A stretch of DNA of 64,000 nucleotides. It comes from Rhodococcus sp. SBT000017. Its GTDB lineage: Bacteria; Actinomycetota; Actinomycetes; Mycobacteriales; Mycobacteriaceae. Positions 59,328 through 64,000 of the stretch are shown here, in pieces. A program made the translations under genes and the position numbers. Location: NCBI RefSeq assembly GCF_003688915.1, contig NZ_REFU01000001.1, positions 1,240,001 through 1,304,000 of the forward strand. The letters are read 5' to 3'. The first letter of the stretch is position 1, and each line of letters starts with the position of its first letter. The notes below the pieces were generated by a model. It did not search any database, was not told the DNA's origin, and worked only from the letters and a program-made list of their open reading frames with translations.

Positions 59328-59351
59328 GGTTAGTTACATGAGTAATGAACC
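59328..59351. promoter_or_regulatory. Candidate GntR (YtrA-type) operator
   Basis: GGTTAGTTAC (59328-59337) and GTAATGAACC (59342-59351) form an imperfect palindrome around ATGA, with eight of ten positions paired. It lies 30-40 bases ahead of the GntR start, in the divergent gap. YtrA-type regulators commonly repress their own ABC operon from such sites; this assignment is positional. Confidence 0.55.
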
Positions 59352-59390
59352 AGCGAGGCGACCAACCTCGACGCACCGGCGGTGGTTCTG

Positions 59391-59750
59391 ATGGACGAGG
59401 GCAGGCCGATCTTCCTGCAGATCGCCGAGATGGTCGAGAACTCCATCATCGACGGCTCCCTGGCAGAGGAAGAGCAGGTCCCCTCGACCAACGAACTGGC
59501 CGCGTTCCATCGAATCAACCCGGCCACCGCAGGCAAGGGACTCGCCAAGCTCGTCGCCGACGGCGTCGTCTACAAGAAACGAGGAATCGGAATGTTCGTC
59601 ACCACAGGCGCTCGCGACGCTCTTCGATTCCGTCGCCGCGACCTCTTCGCTCGCCAGTACATCGACCCGCTCGTCACCGAGGCACGCAAGCTCGGCATGA
59701 CCGTCGACGAACTCAAGACAATGCTCGACAACTGGGAGGCAGCGCGATGA
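59391..59750 (+). CDS. GntR-family regulator, YtrA subfamily
   Basis: The approximately 119-residue product has the short YtrA layout: an N-terminal winged helix (PIFLQIAEMVENSIIDGSLAEEEQVPSTNELAAFHRINPATAGKGLAKLVADGVVYKKRGIGMFV, residues 7-72) and only a short helical tail for dimerisation, with no large effector domain. Such regulators sit with ABC exporters and respond to cell-envelope stress. ATG 59391 or GTG 59382 are possible starts. The stop overlaps the ABC ATPase start (ATGA). Confidence 0.88.
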   Translation: MDEGRPIFLQIAEMVENSIIDGSLAEEEQVPSTNELAAFHRINPATAGKGLAKLVADGVVYKKRGIGMFVTTGARDALRFRRRDLFARQYIDPLVTEARKLGMTVDELKTMLDNWEAAR

Positions 59751-60670
59751 GCATCCATGAATTCGATCCGACCGGCGAAGGTGTCCGCGTGGTCGCGTCG
59801 GCCCATCACCTGACCAAGAAGTTCGGCTCGTTCACCGCTGTCGACGACGTGAGCTTCGAGATCGAACAGAACAAGATCTACGGCTTTCTCGGCCGCAACG
59901 GCGCAGGCAAGACCACCGTCATGCAGATGATGACCGCGCAGATGCGCCAGAGCGCGGGCGAGGTCTCGATATTCGGGCACCATCCGTGGGAGAATCCGTT
60001 TCCACTGAGTCACGTGTGCTTCGTCAAGGAGAGCCAGAAGTACCCCGACGATCTGAAGGTCAAGCACGCCGTTTCGCATGCCTCGCACATTCTTCCGCAC
60101 TGGGACAACGACTTCGCCGCCGAGTTGCTGCGCGACTTCGACCTGCCCCTCGGTCGCAAGATCAAGAAGCTCTCCCGCGGAATGACGTCGGCTCTGGGCA
60201 TCGTCATCGGACTCGCATCTCGGGCACCGCTGACCTTATTCGACGAGCCGTATCTCGGACTGGACGCAGTCTCCCGACACCTGTTCTACGACAGATTGCT
60301 GGCCGACTACTCCGAAAATCCCAGGACGGTGATCCTGTCCACCCATCTCATCGACGAGGTCAGCGATCTGATCGAACACGTGATTCTCATCGACAAGGGA
60401 AAGATTCTGCTCGACGCCGACTCGGACGATCTACGCGAGAGCGCCTTCGAAATCACCGGACCGACGCGCGTCGTCGACTCGTTCGCCTCGGGCCATCGAA
60501 CCCTGCGTCGAACGGCACTCGGCGCGAGCGCTCGGGCCACGATCGACGGCCGACTGACCGACCGGCAGAAATCGGACGGTGCTGCAGTAGGGCTCACCAT
60601 CGAACCGGTCCCGTTGCAGCAGTTGATCATCGAACGCACCACCGCCGAAGCCGAGGAGGCAGTGTCATGA
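59747..60670 (+). CDS. ABC transporter ATP-binding protein (export type)
   Basis: The 307-residue ATPase has Walker A FLGRNGAGKTTVMQMM near residue 47, Q-loop HVCFVKESQKYPDD near 90, a signature LSRGMTSALGIVIGL (near 145) of the LSRGM type seen with YtrA-regulated systems, Walker B LTLFDEPYLGLD near 165 and the H-loop ILSTHLIDEVSD near 195. About 80 C-terminal residues of unclear function follow. It is coupled by 4-base overlaps to the GntR gene and to the permease gene, making a three-gene regulator/ATPase/permease unit. Confidence 0.9.
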   Translation: MSIHEFDPTGEGVRVVASAHHLTKKFGSFTAVDDVSFEIEQNKIYGFLGRNGAGKTTVMQMMTAQMRQSAGEVSIFGHHPWENPFPLSHVCFVKESQKYPDDLKVKHAVSHASHILPHWDNDFAAELLRDFDLPLGRKIKKLSRGMTSALGIVIGLASRAPLTLFDEPYLGLDAVSRHLFYDRLLADYSENPRTVILSTHLIDEVSDLIEHVILIDKGKILLDADSDDLRESAFEITGPTRVVDSFASGHRTLRRTALGASARATIDGRLTDRQKSDGAAVGLTIEPVPLQQLIIERTTAEAEEAVS

Positions 60671-61362
60671 AACGAATACTGAACGTCGCTCGAATCCACA
60701 ACACGTCCTGGGCAACGACATTCGCCTGGCCGCTGGGCATACTCGCCATAGTGTTCGTCGTCACGTACGGGCTGTTCTCCGTCGTTCCGGACACCGAATC
60801 GGAATCCAATTTCACCGGCGGAGTCTTCGCGGTATATGGCTTCGCCCTCGCCTTCTACCTCTCTGCCATCACCCAGGTCTTTCCGTACGCGCTGGGTTTG
60901 AGCATCACCCGGCGCGAATTCCTCTCGGCGACAGCGTTGGTGGGTATCGCCCAATCCGTCGCGATCGGCACGATCATCTACGTGCTGTCGGCCGTCGAGT
61001 CCACGACGGGTGGTTTCGGTAAGAAGATCCGAATGTTCGGAATCGCCCGCGCTGCCACCGACAATCCTGTGCTCCAATGGGCGGCCCTGGTGACCGGACT
61101 GCTGGTGATCGGCGGAATCGGCGCATTCATCGGCGTCGTCTATCGGCGGTACCGCGTCAATGGATTGTTCACCCTCGGGCTGGGTGCGCTCGTATTCTTC
61201 GGCGGTGGATCGATACTCGTGACCTGGCAACGATGGTGGCCGAACATCGGCACCTTCTTCACCGACACCCCACGCATACTTCTGCTCGTGGTGATCCCCT
61301 TGCTGATCACCGGAGCGTTGGCGGCCGCCAGCTGGTTCGGTCTTCTCAAAGCATCTGCGTGA
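60667..61362 (+). CDS. ABC transporter permease (six-helix membrane protein)
   Basis: The 231-residue product has six predicted membrane segments: about residues 18-38 ([21 protein letters not shown]), 52-75 ([21 protein letters not shown]), 88-112 ([21 protein letters not shown]), 140-162 ([20 protein letters not shown]), 170-190 ([19 protein letters not shown]) and 207-228 ([20 protein letters not shown]). There is no known substrate motif. Overlap with the ATPase (ATGA) marks it as the partner membrane domain. The 3' end overlaps the convergent cobQ gene by 17 bases. Confidence 0.85.
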   Translation: MKRILNVARIHNTSWATTFAWPLGILAIVFVVTYGLFSVVPDTESESNFTGGVFAVYGFALAFYLSAITQVFPYALGLSITRREFLSATALVGIAQSVAIGTIIYVLSAVESTTGGFGKKIRMFGIARAATDNPVLQWAALVTGLLVIGGIGAFIGVVYRRYRVNGLFTLGLGALVFFGGGSILVTWQRWWPNIGTFFTDTPRILLLVVIPLLITGALAAASWFGLLKASA

Positions 61363-62881
61363 CAATCATTTTCGTCATGGGATCGACGCCGTGCTCGATG
61401 AGGTCGAGCACGGCGTCGACGTCGAGGTTGTCTTCCACCAGATCCGCCAGCAGGTCCAACTGCTGCTCGCGCATCGCAGCGACCGATGTAGCGGGTGCCA
61501 CCACGAAGCCGACACGGCCCGATTTCCCTGCCACCCAGCTGAGGAACGATTGCCGGAAATCATCGGACTCGAGCAGGCCGTGCCAGTGGGTTCCCACGAC
61601 ACCGCCGCGCACACTGCCCTCCGGGCTACCCGACGCAGCAGCAAGAAGCGCATCGTCGCCGTTCTGCACGACCCGCCCGTGGTGAATTTCGTAGCCCGAC
61701 AAGGAATTCGAGCCGAACTGTATCGATCGCCCCGTCACCTGCGCGAGCACTTTGTCGGCCGCGAACTCGACCGAGAGATCGAGCAGACCGAGCCCCTGGA
61801 CCGAACCGGCTCCGGATTCGACGGTGTCGTCGATCGTTCGACCCAACATCTGATACCCACCGCAGATCCCCAGAACCGGAAGTCCCGCCGCCCCGCGTGC
61901 TGCGATCGCATCGGCAAGACCGCTGCGCCGCAGCCACTCCAGATCCGACACGGTGGACTTGCTGCCCGGGACGACCACCAGATCCACGTCCTCGAGCCGG
62001 GACGGTTCGGTGACCCAGTGCACCGACACCCCGGGCTCGCACGCCAACGCCTCGACATCGGTGGTGTTGGAGATTCTCGGCAAACGCACCGCCGCGACGC
62101 GTAACCATTGCGAACCGTGTGGTGGACGCGGCCGCCCCACCGGCGCATCGGGGACGGTTCCGAGTGAATCCTCGGCGTCCATCCACAATCCGTCGGCGAA
62201 GGGGACGACACCGTACGTCGGCCGTCCCGTCAACGCGCGCAGCTGGTCGAGACCGGGTGCCAGCAGAGCGGGATCACCGCGGAACTTGTTGATCACGAAC
62301 CCGGCGACGAGCGCCTGATCCTGCGGAGACAGCACGGCCACGGTGCCGAAAAGATGAGCCAGCACTCCCCCGCGATCGATATCCCCCACCACGATCACCG
62401 GCAGCGCTGCCGCCGTCGCCAACCCCATGTTGGCCAGATCCGTGGCGCGCAGATTGATCTCGGCGGGCGAGCCCGCGCCCTCGCAGATCACCACATCGAA
62501 TTCTGCACGCAGAGAGGCTAATTCGTCCGCCACCACGGCGCGCAGAGACTGCCGGTGCTCGATGTAGTTGCTCGCACTCACCTGCGCCACGGCCCGACCG
62601 CGCACCACCAACTGCGAGGTCCGGTCACTCCCCGGTTTCAGCAACACCGGATTGAAACGCACACTCGGCTCGAGGCCACAGGCCGCCGCCTGCATCGCCT
62701 GCGCCCGCCCGATCTCGCCGCCGTCGAGCGTGACCACCGAATTGTTGGACATGTTCTGCGCCTTGAACGGAGCCACCCGCACGCCCCGCCGCGCCAGCAT
62801 CCGGCACAGCCCGGCGACCAACACACTCTTGCCCGCGTCGGACGTCGTCCCGGCGACCAACAGGGCACCTTTCAGACTCAC
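61346..62881 (-). CDS. cobQ: Cobyric acid synthase
   Basis: CobQ amidates the b, d, e and g carboxylates of adenosylcobyrinate a,c-diamide using ATP and glutamine. The 511-residue product has the N-terminal P-loop [23 protein letters not shown] near residue 6, [27 protein letters not shown] near 38 and [25 protein letters not shown] near 132. The C-terminal glutaminase domain has the nucleophile Cys in [16 protein letters not shown] near 340 and His in [15 protein letters not shown] near 435. The GTG start overlaps the map stop (GTGA). It is separate from the other cob genes here, and no riboswitch precedes it. Confidence 0.93.
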   Translation of the reverse strand: MSLKGALLVAGTTSDAGKSVLVAGLCRMLARRGVRVAPFKAQNMSNNSVVTLDGGEIGRAQAMQAAACGLEPSVRFNPVLLKPGSDRTSQLVVRGRAVAQVSASNYIEHRQSLRAVVADELASLRAEFDVVICEGAGSPAEINLRATDLANMGLATAAALPVIVVGDIDRGGVLAHLFGTVAVLSPQDQALVAGFVINKFRGDPALLAPGLDQLRALTGRPTYGVVPFADGLWMDAEDSLGTVPDAPVGRPRPPHGSQWLRVAAVRLPRISNTTDVEALACEPGVSVHWVTEPSRLEDVDLVVVPGSKSTVSDLEWLRRSGLADAIAARGAAGLPVLGICGGYQMLGRTIDDTVESGAGSVQGLGLLDLSVEFAADKVLAQVTGRSIQFGSNSLSGYEIHHGRVVQNGDDALLAAASGSPEGSVRGGVVGTHWHGLLESDDFRQSFLSWVAGKSGRVGFVVAPATSVAAMREQQLDLLADLVEDNLDVDAVLDLIEHGVDPMTKMIVTQML

Positions 62882-63753
62882 GGGAGGGTCAGAATCTCGC
62901 TACCCGTCTCGGTCACCACGAGCGTGTGCTCGAACTGCGCGGTCCACTTCTTGTCGTGCGTGACCACCGTCCAGCCGTCGTCCCACATCTCGGCGTTGAT
63001 CGTGCCCAGGTTGATCATCGGTTCGATCGTGAACGTCATCCCCGGTTCGATGACGGTGTCCACCGACGGCTGGTCGTAGTGCAGCACGACGAGACCGTTG
63101 TGGAAGGTGGTACCGATGCCGTGGCCGGTGAAGTCCTCCACCACGCCGTAGCCGAACCGGTGCGCATACGACTCGATGACGCGGCCGATCACGTTCAGCG
63201 CGCGACCCGGCTTGACCGCCTTGATGGCACGCAAGGTGGCCTCGTGGGTGCGCTCGACCAACAGGCGCGCTTCCTCGGAGACGTTGCCGGCCAGGAAGGT
63301 TGCATTGGTGTCGCCATGGACGCCGTCGATGTACGCGGTGACGTCGATGTTGACGATGTCGCCGTCCTGGATCACCGTGGAATCCGGGATGCCGTGGCAG
63401 ATGACCTCGTTGAGGGAGGTGCAGCAGGACTTCGGAAACCCCTTGTAGCCCAACGTGGACGGGTATGCGCCGTGATCGATCATGTACTCGTGGGCAATGC
63501 GGTCCAGCTCGTCGGTGGTGACGCCCGGTGCCACCGCCCGGCCCGCCTCCTGCAGCGCCCTCGCCGCGATCTTCGACGCTACCCGCATCTTCTCGATGAC
63601 CTCGGGGGTCTGAACCCAGGGCTCGCTACCCTCGGCCACGGTCGACTTCCACGCGTACTCGGGGCGCTCGATCGACTTCGGCACCGGAAGGACGGGCGAT
63701 ACGACGCCTGGTACGAGTGGCTGACGGGGCTTGCTCTCGGCGGTCACAGACAT
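62878..63753 (-). CDS. map: Methionine aminopeptidase, type 1c
   Basis: Map removes the N-terminal methionine from nascent proteins. The 291-residue product has an N-terminal extension of about 45 residues rich in Pro ([22 protein letters not shown]), typical of the 1c class such as mycobacterial MapB. The metal ligands follow: the [15 protein letters not shown] block, Asp in [22 protein letters not shown] (two Asp), His in [14 protein letters not shown], Glu in [11 protein letters not shown] and Glu in [15 protein letters not shown] 63753 is chosen. It is coupled to cobQ by a GTGA overlap and is divergent from the regulator gene at the right edge. Confidence 0.94.
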   Translation of the reverse strand: MSVTAESKPRQPLVPGVVSPVLPVPKSIERPEYAWKSTVAEGSEPWVQTPEVIEKMRVASKIAARALQEAGRAVAPGVTTDELDRIAHEYMIDHGAYPSTLGYKGFPKSCCTSLNEVICHGIPDSTVIQDGDIVNIDVTAYIDGVHGDTNATFLAGNVSEEARLLVERTHEATLRAIKAVKPGRALNVIGRVIESYAHRFGYGVVEDFTGHGIGTTFHNGLVVLHYDQPSVDTVIEPGMTFTIEPMINLGTINAEMWDDGWTVVTHDKKWTAQFEHTLVVTETGSEILTLP

Positions 63754-63891
63754 GGCGTCCAGAGTAGTCGGCTCGTATTGGGCCCCGAACCGCAGCGCGG
63801 TGCCCGTACCAGTCGAAACACCGCATGCCGGTGCGGATATGATCTGGATCACGTTCGTCGCTCGTGCAACCGACACGAGAAAGGAAGCATC

Positions 63892-64000
63892 GTGGTCCAT
63901 TCGAATCTGTTGCGGCCCCGTGACGGTGATGCCCTGCGCGCCGAGCTGCGCCAGGTGGCAGCGACGTCCGACGTGCCCGTCGTGTTCGGCGGCGAGGTCT
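63892..64000 (+). CDS. N-terminal fragment of a probable LuxR/GAF-type regulator (partial)
   Basis: Only about 36 codons are visible, from GTG 63892 behind an AAAGGAAG ribosome site; a TATGAT -10-like box lies at 63838-63843. The fragment reads [37 protein letters not shown] associate this with GAF-plus-LuxR-type actinobacterial regulators, which begin with a similar helix followed by a PVVFGG strand. That is a weak resemblance, and the assignment is tentative. Confidence 0.4.
   Translation, partial: MVHSNLLRPRDGDALRAELRQVAATSDVPVVFGGEV

Noticed and set aside
62882..63760. Cobalamin riboswitch for cobQ
   Set aside because: cobQ overlaps map directly, and no B12-box sequence is present upstream of either gene.

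Overview
The window is a 64 kb piece of a high-GC actinobacterial chromosome. It is most likely from Rhodococcus or a close mycolate-containing relative. This rests on gene content and order: mycothione reductase (mtr), a polyprenol-phosphate mannosyltransferase (ppm1), EfpA, and a run of genes in nearly the order known from Mycobacterium tuberculosis (pepR-pnp-rpsO-ribF-sirR-truB-pptT-pptH, then dinF-nrnA-rbfA-infB-ylxR-nusA-rimP-Rv2843-Rv2844-proS-efpA-cysG-cobB-cobO-chelatase-GNAT-mqo-hydrolase-mtr-map). Most of the window is conserved housekeeping sequence. I see no insertion sequence, prophage, CRISPR array, rRNA or tRNA.

Layout. 1-3386 (-): the start of the nuo operon (nuoA-B-C-D-E; nuoE runs off the left edge). 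3657-7977: a mixed block with an aquaporin-like channel, a degenerate receiver protein homologous to Rv3143, a lipoprotein, small unknowns, a ComB-family protein and ppm1. 7986-10083: an SDR/acyltransferase pair divergent from a TetR regulator, with a perfect palindrome between them. 10064-15432 (-): M16 peptidase, pnp, rpsO, ribF. 15536-18952 (+): an Mn-type ABC importer with a DtxR/MntR regulator. 18987-21540 (-): truB and the antagonistic pair pptT/pptH. 21785-24906 (+): an HTH-TOBE protein and modABC. 24917-33332 (-): the rimP-nusA-ylxR-infB-DUF503-rbfA-nrnA-MATE translation operon. 33501-36549: a lipoprotein/DUF4439 pair and an MFS pump with a divergent TetR regulator. 36559-43099: acyl-CoA dehydrogenase, proS, yaaA, a DUF2786 protein and a broken DUF559-type gene. 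43220-53802 (-): a long cobalamin/siroheme run (chelatase, cobO, cobB, cobE, phoD-like, ABC-F, cysG, efpA) led by a cobalamin riboswitch at 53864-53984. 54085-59281: GNAT, mqo, a hydrolase, mtr and a hydrolase-like protein. 59391-61362: a YtrA-type GntR regulator with an ABC exporter. 61346-64000: cobQ, map and the start of a regulator.

The genes form coherent units. Many neighbours overlap by 4 bases (ATGA or GTGA), which implies translational coupling in nuo, mnt, mod, nrnA/MATE, rimP/nusA, pptT/pptH and GntR/ABC. Cobalamin and siroheme genes lie in two places (44.7-53.8 kb and cobQ at 61.3-62.9 kb), and only the first has a visible riboswitch.

The least ordinary signals are: a one-base frameshift in the essential infB; a frameshift in a DUF559-type gene; a 28-base dispersed repeat, captured twice as the coding tail of rbfA and found again beside the cobalamin riboswitch; several unreported-looking palindromic operators; and an aquaporin whose first NPA motif reads YPA. 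I did not find a clearly new multi-gene system.
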